DNA of 64,000 bases from Algoriphagus chordae (GCF_003254055.1 NZ_QKZT01000010.1:139820-203819); one strand, 5' to 3'; shown: positions 9,232-19,151, numbered from the stretch's first letter. Numbers and translations are program-made. The notes: generated by a model from the letters alone, not told the origin.

Positions 9232-10554
9232 ATGACAACAAAACCCCAAAATCGTCTACTTCCATTTATAATAGTAACCTTCATCTATTTCATAGTAGGT
9301 TTCCTAACTACTGTAAATGAACAGTTACAGGCTCCGCTCAAGTTTACATTTCTCTCCGAAGCTGGAAGTTTAAGAAACACATTAACAACCCTGATTTCCT
9401 TCTTCTTCTTTCTAGGATACCTCATCAATGGCACCATCGCCAGCAAATGGGTGAATAAGCATGGGTATAAAACGACCATATTAAGAGGCCTATTATTTAT
9501 GATTTCCGGGCTTTTTATGTACTTCATCTCATCCTTTGTAGGCTATAGAATTCCTGAATTAGGAATTCATTTCGCAGATGTTTTCATTCCTTATGGCTTT
9601 ATCATTTTTATCCTAGGATCTTACCTGATGGGTACTGCAGCAGCAATAATCCAAGTGGTAGTCAATCCCTATGTAGCTTCATACGAATTGCTAGGAACAC
9701 TTCCTGTGCAGCGACTTAATATTACCACTGCAATCAACTCCATCGGAACTACAACAGCTCCATTTTTCGTAACTCTGGTGATGTTTAGTGGGATATCTAT
9801 CCTTGATGTGCAAATAAGCCAGTTGCTACTTCCTATAAGCCTGTTGATACTTAGTGTACTGATAGTTACCCTGATTACCAAAAACCTTCACCTGCCGGAT
9901 ATTGCGAATACCCGAGCTGCAGATGGAGAAAAGCTTTCCAGAAAACTCTGGTCATTCCGACATTTTGCTTTGGGTGTGATGGCCATCTTTTTTTATGTAG
10001 GAACAGAAGTGGCTATCGGGGCTAATATCAACTTACATGCTTTTGAACTAGCTGACACTGGCCATCCCATGTCCTTTTTCGGCAAAACTGAAATCATTAT
10101 TGGCGGGATGGATCTTGGCATTCATGCCTTGCTTTCTACACTTTACTGGGGTGGATTCTTTATCGGCAGGGGCATTTCCAGCTTTTTTAGCAATATTTCA
10201 GCAAGAACGCAACTCACCGTAACCACTTCTTTATCTACTATTTTGGCGATTATAGCCATGATTACTCAGAACTTATGGTTTTTGGGAGCTATCGGATTAC
10301 TACATTCCACCATGTGGAGTTGTATTTTTTCCCTATCTATTAAGGGATTGAAAAAATACACCTCTAAAGCTTCAGGAGTCTTTATCTCGGCAGTTTTTGG
10401 GGGTGCTGTTTTCACTCTTCTACAGGGAGGATTAGCTGATGTATTTGGCTCTTGGAGATGGACTTGGTCTATCACTGTAGTCTGTGAATTGCTCATGCTA
10501 TCCTATGCTTTGTTTGGTTCTAGAATTAGAGAAAAAGATATGATCGATGTCTAA
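9232..10554 (+). CDS. MFS permease of the fucose/glucose/galactose (FHS) type
   Basis: The 440-residue protein has about 12 hydrophobic segments, and its N-terminus (IVTFIYFIVGFLTTVNEQLQ) resembles FucP/GlcP-like H+ symporters. The loop TIASKWVNKHGYKTTILRG fits the MFS segment 2-3 loop. It lies between the polyol dehydrogenase and the fructokinase and probably brings in the polyol or fructose across the inner membrane. Substrate assignment rests only on its neighbours. Confidence 0.87.
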   Translation: MTTKPQNRLLPFIIVTFIYFIVGFLTTVNEQLQAPLKFTFLSEAGSLRNTLTTLISFFFFLGYLINGTIASKWVNKHGYKTTILRGLLFMISGLFMYFISSFVGYRIPELGIHFADVFIPYGFIIFILGSYLMGTAAAIIQVVVNPYVASYELLGTLPVQRLNITTAINSIGTTTAPFFVTLVMFSGISILDVQISQLLLPISLLILSVLIVTLITKNLHLPDIANTRAADGEKLSRKLWSFRHFALGVMAIFFYVGTEVAIGANINLHAFELADTGHPMSFFGKTEIIIGGMDLGIHALLSTLYWGGFFIGRGISSFFSNISARTQLTVTTSLSTILAIIAMITQNLWFLGAIGLLHSTMWSCIFSLSIKGLKKYTSKASGVFISAVFGGAVFTLLQGGLADVFGSWRWTWSITVVCELLMLSYALFGSRIREKDMIDV

Positions 10555-10611
10555 TCCAGAATGCCACTGAAAAGTCGTAAAACTCAATGCCCTCAATAAA
10601 CCCTAAGTAAA

Positions 10612-11541
10612 ATGAATACTAAGAAAATTAATGTAGCCTGTTTCGGAGAAGTCCTTTGGGACAAGTTTATGGATGGAAATAGACGAGCAGGCGGTGCACC
10701 TTTCAATGTGGCCTATCACCTCTCCAAAATGGAAATTGAAGCTTACATGATAAGCAGTGTGGGCAAGGATGCCTTAGGTATAGAATTGTTAGAAAAAATA
10801 CAGAACTGGAAGATTCCCACAGAAGGAATACAGGAATCGACTCAGTACCCAACGAGTCAAGTGCTAGCGACTTTGGATGAAAACAATGAGGCACAGTATG
10901 AAATAGTAGATCAAGTGGCTTGGGATTATATAGAATCTCAGCCTAGTGACATAGTGAAAGTTGCAAACAGTGATGCACTGGTCTTTGGCACCTTAGCTGC
11001 AAGAAACGCTACCTCTCGGAACACCCTATTAGAATTAGTAGAGGCAAGTCCATATAATATATTTGATATTAACTTAAGACCTCCTCATTTTGATGTTGCG
11101 CTCATAAAGCAGCTCCTTCACCATACTAATCTGGCCAAATTCAATAAAGCCGAACTACGCTTAATCTTGGACTTTTTGGATAAATCTTACCAAAACGAAG
11201 TAGATAGCATTCGATTTATCCAGGATACTTTTGGGATCAAGGAAGTAATCGTATCGAAGGGTAGTAAAGGTGCAATATATGCCTATGAGGATGTCATCTA
11301 CCACTATCCAACTATTCCTATTACAGTAAAAGATACCGTTGGAAGTGGTGACTCCTTCTTGGCAGGTTTTATCTCCAAAAGTCTAGAAAAAGGCAGTTCA
11401 GCCGAAGAGATCATGAGCAATGCTGTTTCCTTAGGTGCCTTTATTACATCTAAAGAAGGAGCCTGTCCTGATTATTCCTTGAGTGATTTCCTAGCATTTA
11501 GAGACCAACATAATGTAAAGCCAATCCCAGAACTTATTTAA
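10612..11541 (+). CDS. PfkB-family fructokinase
   Basis: The 309-residue sugar kinase has the fructokinase-like N-terminus CFGEVLWDKF and RAGGAPFNVAYHLSKM, the central NKAELRLIL, and the PfkB signature DTVGSGDSFLAGFISKS with the catalytic Asp in GSGD. It phosphorylates the ketose made by the upstream dehydrogenase, most simply fructose to fructose-6-phosphate. It is the last gene of the operon (57 bp after the permease). A 2-keto-3-deoxygluconate kinase is also PfkB but fits the N-terminal motifs less well. Confidence 0.87.
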   Translation: MNTKKINVACFGEVLWDKFMDGNRRAGGAPFNVAYHLSKMEIEAYMISSVGKDALGIELLEKIQNWKIPTEGIQESTQYPTSQVLATLDENNEAQYEIVDQVAWDYIESQPSDIVKVANSDALVFGTLAARNATSRNTLLELVEASPYNIFDINLRPPHFDVALIKQLLHHTNLAKFNKAELRLILDFLDKSYQNEVDSIRFIQDTFGIKEVIVSKGSKGAIYAYEDVIYHYPTIPITVKDTVGSGDSFLAGFISKSLEKGSSAEEIMSNAVSLGAFITSKEGACPDYSLSDFLAFRDQHNVKPIPELI

Positions 11542-11638
11542 ATTCAGCATCAAAGGAATGTCAATAGGATCTAAAGTCGCCCTTGTAATTAGGGGCATAT
11601 TGAAAAACAGGAATATCCAGCTATACCAAAGTTCACTT

Positions 11639-11883
11639 TTACTTATCCGTCTTCAGTGAAGCATCATACTTTTCCAGCTTGTTTTTAAGCTTATTGACCA
11701 GCTTAGGATTGTTCTCAGCCAAATTTTTGGTTTCGGAAATATCCTCACTTAGGTTATAAAGTTCTACGATGCTACTTTCTGGGCATTTGCAAAAAGTGGC
11801 AGGGCGACCAAAGCGAGGCCGATTCTCAATGCCCTGCCTAGTTGCTGTATCTTATTGTGATTCCAACGTTCCATTAAACTCAT
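11639..11883 (-). pseudogene. Sulfatase remnant: signal peptide joined out of frame to C-terminal tail
   Basis: From ATG at 11883 (or the in-frame 11874) the minus strand encodes a clear signal peptide, ALRIGLALVALPLFANAQK. Where a sulfatase would continue with PNIIFILADD, the sequence instead reaches a stop (VAS*). One frame over it reads SIVELYNLSEDISETKNLAE and on to a stop at 11639-11641. That is the C-terminal ELYNL-DxxExxNLA segment seen in the three sulfatases downstream. About 1.3 kb of catalytic domain is missing and the joint is frameshifted, so the gene is dead. It lies upstream-side (3') of a run of sulfatase genes on the same strand. Confidence 0.8.
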
Positions 11884-12117
11884 ATAATTCTCACTTTACT
11901 GTACATATTGGATCCTACTCATCCTATTATTTTAATACTAATTCGTTTCAGTATATAATGAAACTATTCGTTGAGTCAATTTCCCAGTAAACCAAAAACT
12001 ATTCCCCGAAAGTTACTCTTGCGAGTTTTCTAGGATTTTCATCTTCTGATAAAGCGTCCAAAAGTACAGGCAACTTTTCTTTTTAAACTAGCTTCAATCT
12101 TATAGACCTGCTCTATC
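11884..12117. other. Intergenic debris between the sulfatase remnant and the esterase
   Basis: No intact gene. A 28-codon protein-like minus-strand frame at about 12082-11999 (KLPVLLDALSEDENPRKLA, ending in a stop) has no start and is preceded directly by a stop codon. It may be the tail of another lost gene, but its identity is not recognisable. The rest is AT-rich. Confidence 0.35.
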
Positions 12118-13737
12118 CTAAGGTTCGAAGGTATCCGTTCTGAATGGGTAGGCTGGTAATTCTAATTCGTTGACCAAATTCACGGATGGCATGCCAGCAA
12201 ATGCATAGCGTATGAACATAGGGGATGAAATATCCTCAGAACTTAGCACAACAGTCTCTCCTTCAAGTTTGGCTTCTGCCCTTTTCCATTCGCCTGACTT
12301 GTCTGCAAGCCAAAATCCCATTGGAGCTTTGCCATTAGATGTTTTCAAACCCTTTGCATTACTAAAGTGCACGATTAATTTTTTTCCTTTTACCTCCACA
12401 TCCTGCAGCATTGGCCCCATTGCAACTCGATCTTGCCCTAAGGCAGTCACAGCTGCTAGCAAGGCCAAGCGCTGTCCCACTGGAAGTTTATCCGTAGGAT
12501 GAATATTAGTCTTATCGCCTAGGTCTATGGTATTGGCAACAGCCGTCTTAGGCAAATCCAAGATCTGTAACTGTGACTCTCTCATCCAAGCCCAGGATTC
12601 TTCGGTCGGGTCTTCTGGATCAATTTCTGGAGTTTTCACCGTACCCTTTCCATAGCCAGGAAGCATCACCACAAGCAAATTCATTTCATCGTTTTGCCAC
12701 TCCTTACGGTATCGCAGCATCCAGTCTTTGAGTATGCTTCCATACTCCTTCATTCCTGCTACCCGATGAAACCAATTTTCTTCAGTCACGGCTGGCACTC
12801 CTGACAAGTAGCGTGTATTCCGCTCGCCCTGATACCAAACCAAACCTCTGATTGCAAACGGGGCAAGTGGTTTGATCATGGCATTGTAAAGAATATTCGG
12901 CTGTCGTCTTAGGAAAATATCATCTTGATTTGACCACTTAGTTGGACTGGATAGTATTTGAGCGATCCTTTCCTGAGTAGCTTTGTCCGCATCAAATTCA
13001 TCCATTATTTCTTTGAAATATGGAAGTTCGTCCCCCATATCCCGCGGCATCCAGGCCTCTATAGAAGAACTTCCCCAAGAAGAATGAATAATTCCCACAG
13101 GGATATCCGAAAGCTCTTCTAAGAAAAATGCAAAGCCAAAAGCCACAGCACTGGAAGGGGGTTTGGTACTCCATTCCCCGATAACATCTTCACTTTCATC
13201 AATAGAAACTGTACGCCCCACCTCAAAGCTTCTAATGTTTTCCATAAAAGGAATCAAGCCTTTGACCTCTGGAACAGCACCAGTAGAAAACTGCATATTG
13301 GACTGACCTGAGCAAATCCAGACCTCACCGACCAAAATATCTGAAAAGACTACTTTGGTTTTTCCTCTGATCAGCATTTCCCTGCCCTCCGTGGAGGTGG
13401 TCAATGGATCTAGTTTTACCATCCATTTACCAGTTTTATCAGCGATTGCTCCTTTGGTTTGTCCGGCAAAAGTGACTGTGATTTCTTCATTAGGCGAAGC
13501 CATACCCCAGACGGGCACAGCTTGTTCCCGCTGCAATACCATATGATCCGAAAAGATAGAAGCTGGTTTTAAGGCTTGTTGAGCAAAGGAAAAAGTAGTC
13601 GTGAAAACCAGTACGCTAAATACTAGTAATGCTTTCCTAAAACTGATTGACTTTCTTTGACCCAAAAAATCTGAAGATACACTGGTATTAACTGATCTCA
13701 TTTCTGAGGCTAGCTTCGAATTCCCTTTGCTATTCAT
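12118..13737 (-). CDS. Secreted sialate O-acetylesterase-type SGNH esterase
   Basis: Removes O-acyl groups from carbohydrates. The protein has the 9-O-acetylesterase layout: beta-sandwich start (LKPASIFSDHMVLQREQAVP), nucleophile block GEVWICSGQSNMQFS, the family's GLVWYQGERN block, and a C-terminal NIHPTDKLPVGQRLALL carrying the Asp/His region. A signal peptide ends at TFSFAQ (about residue 53). The N-terminal 30 residues before it look dispensable, so an ATG at 13701 is an alternative start. It follows three sulfatases on the same strand (50-bp gap), which suggests it deacylates the same decorated algal glycan; the true substrate need not be sialic acid. Confidence 0.88.
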   Translation of the reverse strand: MNSKGNSKLASEMRSVNTSVSSDFLGQRKSISFRKALLVFSVLVFTTTFSFAQQALKPASIFSDHMVLQREQAVPVWGMASPNEEITVTFAGQTKGAIADKTGKWMVKLDPLTTSTEGREMLIRGKTKVVFSDILVGEVWICSGQSNMQFSTGAVPEVKGLIPFMENIRSFEVGRTVSIDESEDVIGEWSTKPPSSAVAFGFAFFLEELSDIPVGIIHSSWGSSSIEAWMPRDMGDELPYFKEIMDEFDADKATQERIAQILSSPTKWSNQDDIFLRRQPNILYNAMIKPLAPFAIRGLVWYQGERNTRYLSGVPAVTEENWFHRVAGMKEYGSILKDWMLRYRKEWQNDEMNLLVVMLPGYGKGTVKTPEIDPEDPTEESWAWMRESQLQILDLPKTAVANTIDLGDKTNIHPTDKLPVGQRLALLAAVTALGQDRVAMGPMLQDVEVKGKKLIVHFSNAKGLKTSNGKAPMGFWLADKSGEWKRAEAKLEGETVVLSSEDISSPMFIRYAFAGMPSVNLVNELELPAYPFRTDTFEP

Positions 13738-13787
13738 TCTTATTCAACTTGCTTTACAATTTTCCATAAATTCAAAAATACCGCGAA

Positions 13788-15467
13788 TTAATCCCGGGTC
13801 ACCATACTTCCCCACCATTTATTGTCGGGATCAAACTCATTTGATAACATTTCCATTCGTTGCTTTTCCAATGATGGCATTTTTTCAGTCAGCATTTTTC
13901 GAAGGAACTCTTTCTCCTTTTCCTCACTGTATTCCGGATCAGGACTAGGATATTTTGCTCCTACTTCCGTCAGATAATCAAATAATTCTTTATCCATTTC
14001 CCGCACTCTCTCAGGATATTCTGCTGCCAGATCTGTTGTTTCGCTTATATCTTCCGAGAAATTATACAATTCCTTTCTCCCATCTTCATAATAATGAATA
14101 AGCTTCCATTCAGCTCTTCGGATAATGGATGATGGCTCTCCTCCCTGATTACCGTAATGCGGAAAATGCCAAAATAGTGGACGCTCAGTTATCATTTCTC
14201 CCTTCATCAAAGGCAGAAGAGTAATACCATCGCTGTGCTCCTCAGGCAACAGCTCTCCTCCAGCCAAGTCCAGAAGTGTAGGATAAAAATCCATTCCAGA
14301 TACAGGGAAATCGATTTGCTCGCCCGGTTTAGAAAGGCCTGGTATTTTAATAAAATATGGTTCTCTGATTCCACCTTCATACTGATACCCTTTACCCGCT
14401 CGAAGCGGCATGTTGCTCGTCGAGAAATTATCTCCAGCTGCCACTCCACCATTGTCTGAAGTAAAGACAACGATTGTGTTTTCATCAAGTCCCAAATCAT
14501 CTAGGGCTATCAACACCTCACCTACTGCTTCATCCATTTGCTCTACCAAACCTGCATAGATAGGATTGTCCTGCACCTGGCGAATTGGCAGGTACTTGCC
14601 CATGCTATACCCCTGCTCAGCTATTCCGAGTTGGGTAGCTTTATCTCGGTATTTCTTCCATTTGTCCTGGCTGGTCTGAATCGGGGAATGCACAGCATAA
14701 AAGGACAAGAAGGCGAAGAAAGGTTTTCCAGTCTTCGCTGGGTTATTCTCCTTCATGAATTTCACCGTTTCATCTGCCAGCCGATGCGACAGATTTTCAC
14801 CTGGAGTTCGATTCGGTAAGTTTGGATTGTTGTAAGGATCGAAATAACCGCCATTCGGTCCTCCTGAAGTCCAGCCACCTATATTTATATCAAAGCCATG
14901 ATCTTCCGGCCAAGATCCCTTGTCCCCCAAATGCCATTTTCCCGCAAAAAAGGTTTTATAACCAACCTCCCGTAATGCTTCTGGCATAGTGATGTATTCG
15001 GCTGGCAAATTATGTGTGTAATCTGCGGGAAGGAGTTTGCTGAAGCGATTTCTGGATCGCCACTCTTCTCCTGAGGGAGAGCCAATGTGTACCGTAATAT
15101 CATGTCTGGCAGGTGTCTTACCAGTCATAATGCTTGCCCGTGAAGGACTGCAAACAGGTGCTGCCGCATAGCCATTGGTAAAGACAGTTCCTTCTTGAGC
15201 TATCCTATCTATGTTAGGAGTTTCGTAAAATTTACTTCCAGTGTAGCTCAAGTCTGAATACCCCAGATCATCAACTAATATGAAAAGGATATTGGGTTTA
15301 GAACTTTTCTTTTCATCAGAATAGGACTTTAAAGACTCTTCGATCCGCTCAGTATCATTTTGTGTTGGCAACTTAGGCTCAGCATCAAAAGTTAGTTTTT
15401 CAGATTGGAAAAATAGTGCTACTGCAAAAATGGATAAAGAGCTTATTAGCCTATTCTGAATCATCAT
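13788..15467 (-). CDS. S1-family sulfatase
   Basis: Hydrolyses sulfate esters on glycans in the periplasm or at the surface. Residue 106 is the formylglycine cysteine in CSPSRASIMTGK (C-x-P-x-R). The metal-binding start is NILFILVDDLGYSDLSYTG, and the metal-site Asp-Asn occurs in VVFTSDNGG. The C-terminus has ELYNFSEDISETTDLA. The N-terminus is hydrophobic (signal-like), starting at ATG 15467 with a second ATG directly after. At 559 residues it is a normal length. It lies 34 bp from the next sulfatase, in one transcription unit. A matching anaerobic or FGE-type maturase is not in the window. The subfamily and sugar position attacked cannot be told by eye. Confidence 0.94.
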   Translation of the reverse strand: MMIQNRLISSLSIFAVALFFQSEKLTFDAEPKLPTQNDTERIEESLKSYSDEKKSSKPNILFILVDDLGYSDLSYTGSKFYETPNIDRIAQEGTVFTNGYAAAPVCSPSRASIMTGKTPARHDITVHIGSPSGEEWRSRNRFSKLLPADYTHNLPAEYITMPEALREVGYKTFFAGKWHLGDKGSWPEDHGFDINIGGWTSGGPNGGYFDPYNNPNLPNRTPGENLSHRLADETVKFMKENNPAKTGKPFFAFLSFYAVHSPIQTSQDKWKKYRDKATQLGIAEQGYSMGKYLPIRQVQDNPIYAGLVEQMDEAVGEVLIALDDLGLDENTIVVFTSDNGGVAAGDNFSTSNMPLRAGKGYQYEGGIREPYFIKIPGLSKPGEQIDFPVSGMDFYPTLLDLAGGELLPEEHSDGITLLPLMKGEMITERPLFWHFPHYGNQGGEPSSIIRRAEWKLIHYYEDGRKELYNFSEDISETTDLAAEYPERVREMDKELFDYLTEVGAKYPSPDPEYSEEKEKEFLRKMLTEKMPSLEKQRMEMLSNEFDPDNKWWGSMVTRD

Positions 15468-15501
15468 GTGTTTGTTTAGTAATTATTGAACTTCTTCAAA
15501 A

Positions 15502-17112
15502 TCAGTCCAGACTCATCCAAGTTAACTGAGGCCAGTCCGACTTGACAAAATCCTGTGGAGCCCCAGGTGTAGAACGCCCATTGGAAATAATCTCTGTTAT
15601 CTTGGAAGTAAGTTGCTTTACCAGCTCAGGATACTGATCAAAAAGATTTCTCGTCTCCCCTGGATCAGCTTCCATATTATAGAGCTCATAAATAGGTTCT
15701 CCAGGCTCTGTCTTTGCAAAAACAGGCTGCAATGATCCACCAGAACCTCTCAGCATATTCAACTTCCATTTCCCCTCTCGAATAGCAAAGTGACCTGTCA
15801 CAGAATGATGAATAACCGCTCCTCTAAGCTCCAAATCAGCAGTTTCTCCCATCATCAACGGTAAAAGGTTATAACTGTCCTCGCCTGCATTTTCAGGAAC
15901 TGTCGCTCCTACTATCGCTGCAATGGTTGCCAGATAGTCTGTTTGGCAAACTGCCACATCCACCTTACTTCCAGCCTTGATCTTAGCAGGCCAACGCATC
16001 AGAAATGGTACCCGATGTCCTCCTTCGTAAATGTCCCGTTTGCCCCCTTTGAAGTTAAGATTGCTGTAGTGGTCATACACTTTCTGATGGTAGGTATAAT
16101 TGGTTTCTGCTCCATTGTCTGAAGAAAAAATCACTAAGGTGTTCTCCGCAATACCATTTGCATCCAAGGCATCTAGGATTTGCCCTACCCTATAATCCGT
16201 TTCTTGCATAAAATCCCCGTAGTTTCCACATTCACTGAGTCCTCTAAAATCTGGATGCGTGCTATGTGGCAAATGCGGACTAGTGAGCGGTAGGTATAGA
16301 AAAAATGGCTTTCCATGCTTTGCATCTACTGCAGCCTTATTGATGTAATCTACCGCATGAGAACTGAGGCTTTCCAGTACCAATTCATCATTAAAAGTTG
16401 GCGCTACCTCCACCCAGCCTCCTCCTTCACCTTTCTCAGACAAATAAGGAGGAGTCATCCTGTAATCATTTGGATTGACATTATCCCGAAAAGATCTGGG
16501 ATCGGTGACTGCCTTTTTCTTTGTCCACAACACAGGTGGATCTAGTACCCGATCATTCTCCAAATAGGTTAAAACACCATAGTTCAAAGAAGCTGGTATT
16601 CCAAAGAAGTAATCGAAACCATGATCTATCGGACCGTCCTCAAAGGGAGCCGACCAGTCTCTGTCTTTACCTAAGCTCCCAACAAAGTCCATCTGCAAAT
16701 GCCACTTGCCTATCATGGCGGTATTGTAGCCATTCTCCTGAAGTAGAGAAGCTATAGTCATTCTACCCTCTTCTATTAAACCTGGCCCATCTGCATTGAG
16801 TACTCCTTTTTTGAGATCCGTTCTCCAGCTATACCTTCCCGTGAGCAGAGAATATCTAGATGGCGTACAGACTGCATCACTGCTATGGCCATCAGTAAAA
16901 ATCAGACCCTGATTTGCAATTTTATCCATATTCGGAGTCAGGAATTTTGCATCAGGATTCAAAGCCCCTACATCTCCATAACCTTGATCATCGGTATAAA
17001 TGATGATGATATTAGGCTTTGAGACAGACTGCGAAAATCCCGGCTGCCAAAAAAGTAGAAGCCAAATTAAGGTAGTAAAAGCTATATACTTATTATCTGA
17101 TTGAGACATCAT
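15502..17112 (-). CDS. S1-family sulfatase
   Basis: Second sulfatase of the cluster. From the ATG at 17112 (the frame is open to a GTG at 17127, but the ATG is preferred) it has a signal peptide ending WQPGFSQS. The metal site is PNIIIIYTDDQGYGDVG and the formylglycine motif is CTPSRYSLLTGRYS (Cys82 with this start). IFSSDNGAETNY and the C-terminal IYELYNMEADPGETRNLF follow. The motifs and the C-terminal region resemble arylsulfatase-A-like enzymes and differ clearly from its neighbours, so each sulfatase probably attacks a different sulfate. Sulfated L-galactose, as in porphyran, is a reasonable but unproven target. Confidence 0.94.
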   Translation of the reverse strand: MMSQSDNKYIAFTTLIWLLLFWQPGFSQSVSKPNIIIIYTDDQGYGDVGALNPDAKFLTPNMDKIANQGLIFTDGHSSDAVCTPSRYSLLTGRYSWRTDLKKGVLNADGPGLIEEGRMTIASLLQENGYNTAMIGKWHLQMDFVGSLGKDRDWSAPFEDGPIDHGFDYFFGIPASLNYGVLTYLENDRVLDPPVLWTKKKAVTDPRSFRDNVNPNDYRMTPPYLSEKGEGGGWVEVAPTFNDELVLESLSSHAVDYINKAAVDAKHGKPFFLYLPLTSPHLPHSTHPDFRGLSECGNYGDFMQETDYRVGQILDALDANGIAENTLVIFSSDNGAETNYTYHQKVYDHYSNLNFKGGKRDIYEGGHRVPFLMRWPAKIKAGSKVDVAVCQTDYLATIAAIVGATVPENAGEDSYNLLPLMMGETADLELRGAVIHHSVTGHFAIREGKWKLNMLRGSGGSLQPVFAKTEPGEPIYELYNMEADPGETRNLFDQYPELVKQLTSKITEIISNGRSTPGAPQDFVKSDWPQLTWMSLD

Positions 17113-17363
17113 TTTGTTGGTAATCACATTAAAGTAATATGTATATCCGAAATGACATCAATAGCCAAATAATTTAAACTTCACCTCGACATACATCGAC
17201 AAGCTCAATACCGCCATCGGTGACTGGATTGAGTTTGTCTTAGAGGGATTATCATAAAAAGAATTGTTCCTATAAAGCTCCATTTAGTACACAAAGAATT
17301 ATAGCACATAAGCCCTATTTGCCAATCCTTTCAGCAGCAATCCACTTTCTCTTTTCCAATGAT

Positions 17364-19151
17364 TTATTTCAATTTTTCTATATAGACATAATAAGCTGGG
17401 TAAACTCGCTTGTCCGCATCTATAAGTTGGGCCTCCATATCATATTTGCCTGCAGATATCTTTCCGGTAAAAGTCACTTCTTCCTGACCTTCCACTATAT
17501 CTTCTGATTTGGCCAGATTGGCAACATACAGATAGGCTTCCTTAAAGTCGTTCTTTACACTAGCAGGCTTGTCACTTTCTATCTCTATGGTTTTCTCCAC
17601 TGAAGGGAAAGTAGCATTGATCGCTAAACCGCTTTCTCGAGGAAATCGCCGAAGTGTTATTGCATACTCCCCATCTTCTACAAATTCGATTTTCCAGCGA
17701 CCAGTCACCTGAGCTGCAGTAATCACCCCATTCTGATGCCATGAACTTAGGTGCTTGCCTGTCAGTAAATCATGAGCAGAAATTCGGCTTGGGTTCTCTT
17801 TAGCAGAGCCAACTTTGATGTAGGCATAGCGCTCGTTTGGCCCCTCACTCATGATAGATTCCCACCATTTTTCATACCCAACAGCCAATTTCTCTGCCTC
17901 CAGTGGATGCTCTGCAATGACATTTTTGGATTGGATTTTGTCATTTTCCATATCATACAATTCTGTACCATTGACTAATCTCCAGCGATCATCCATCACT
18001 GAGTAATCCTTGTATTTATTCAGGTTTTGTAGTCGCTGTGTATCCACATATAGAATTCTATTTGGCCAAGGTGTATTTTGATTTGTAAGCAAAGGTTTCA
18101 GACTCGTTCCGTCTAGCGGTTTTACCGGATTGAAATCAAATCCAATTAAATCCACAAAGGTAGGTAACAAGTCATAATGTGCTACCAAGTTATCAATGTC
18201 CTTTCCTCCTGTCAACTGTCCATCAGGCCAGCGTATAAACAAAGGCACACGATGCCCTCCTTCATAGATACTCCCTTTTGCCCCTCTCAAACCACCATCA
18301 AAAACACTATTTCCTCCAGCTGTGCCATTATCCGTCGTAAAGATCAGGATGGTATTGTCGGTTAAATTCAGTTCATCCAACTTCTGCTGCAGTAACTTGA
18401 AGTTGTCGTCAATATTGGAGATCATACCATAAAAACGCTTGAAGCGATCAGGCAATTCTTCTTCACTTAGGTCTTTGTATAAATTGTAATATTCCTCAGG
18501 CACATTGAGCGGGCCATGGGGTGCATTGGTGGATATATAGGCAAAAAATGGTTTGTCCTTGTTTTCTTCAATAAAGTCCATCGCCTCCGAAAAGAACACA
18601 TCAGTACAGTAACCTTCGTATTTTTCAAGCTCTCCATTGTGCCAATAGGTATCATCGAAATAATCGTTGTCCCAGTAATCAGGGCCTTGGGTGATTCCAC
18701 CACCACCGTGTCGAACAACTTCATGAAAGCCTCTATCCTCAGGACGGAAAGGATAATTATCCCCCAAATGCCACTTGCCAAACATCCCGTTGGTGTAGCC
18801 ATTTTGAGCAAAAATCTGCGGTAGAATCACCTCATCTTCAAACAATAAAGAACGTCCGCTGATCGTGTGAAATACATTAAGTCGGTTGGTATACCTACCG
18901 GTCATGATAGCACCTCTGGAAGGGGCACAAGTGGTAGACACATGGTAATTGGTAAACCTTATAGCATCCTCATGAAAAGCATCCAGATTGGGAGTTTTGA
19001 TAATCTTATTACCCATTGCTCCCAAATCACCCATCCCCTGATCATCAGTAATCACAAAAATAACATTGGGCTTTTGTTGAGCCAAAACTTCAGTCTGAAT
19101 CGTCATAGCCAATCCAATTAGAATGATTAGCGGTCTAAACAGTTTTTTCAT
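17364..19151 (-). CDS. S1-family sulfatase with C-terminal beta-sandwich extension
   Basis: First gene of the three-sulfatase run. It has a signal peptide ending EVLAQQ, the metal site PNVIFVITDDQGMGDLG, formylglycine Cys75 in CAPSRGAIMTGRY, and IFTTDNGTAGGN. At 595 residues it is longer than its neighbours. After the usual ELYDMENDKIQSKNVIAEHP segment (about residue 390) comes an extra region of some 150 residues (GRWKIEFVEDGEYAITLRRF, EEVTFTGKISAGKYDME) that looks like a beta-sandwich and may bind the glycan or add a second active-site wall. The extension is the distinctive feature; its fold is inference. Confidence 0.93.
   Translation of the reverse strand: MKKLFRPLIILIGLAMTIQTEVLAQQKPNVIFVITDDQGMGDLGAMGNKIIKTPNLDAFHEDAIRFTNYHVSTTCAPSRGAIMTGRYTNRLNVFHTISGRSLLFEDEVILPQIFAQNGYTNGMFGKWHLGDNYPFRPEDRGFHEVVRHGGGGITQGPDYWDNDYFDDTYWHNGELEKYEGYCTDVFFSEAMDFIEENKDKPFFAYISTNAPHGPLNVPEEYYNLYKDLSEEELPDRFKRFYGMISNIDDNFKLLQQKLDELNLTDNTILIFTTDNGTAGGNSVFDGGLRGAKGSIYEGGHRVPLFIRWPDGQLTGGKDIDNLVAHYDLLPTFVDLIGFDFNPVKPLDGTSLKPLLTNQNTPWPNRILYVDTQRLQNLNKYKDYSVMDDRWRLVNGTELYDMENDKIQSKNVIAEHPLEAEKLAVGYEKWWESIMSEGPNERYAYIKVGSAKENPSRISAHDLLTGKHLSSWHQNGVITAAQVTGRWKIEFVEDGEYAITLRRFPRESGLAINATFPSVEKTIEIESDKPASVKNDFKEAYLYVANLAKSEDIVEGQEEVTFTGKISAGKYDMEAQLIDADKRVYPAYYVYIEKLK

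Noticed and set aside
11769..11990. Plus-strand frame of 73 codons
   Set aside because: Antisense to the sulfatase remnant and with no protein-like features.
11999..12082. 28-codon minus-strand frame KLPVLLDALSEDENPRKLA as a HEAT-repeat gene
   Set aside because: Too short, no start codon and preceded by a stop; listed only as possible debris.
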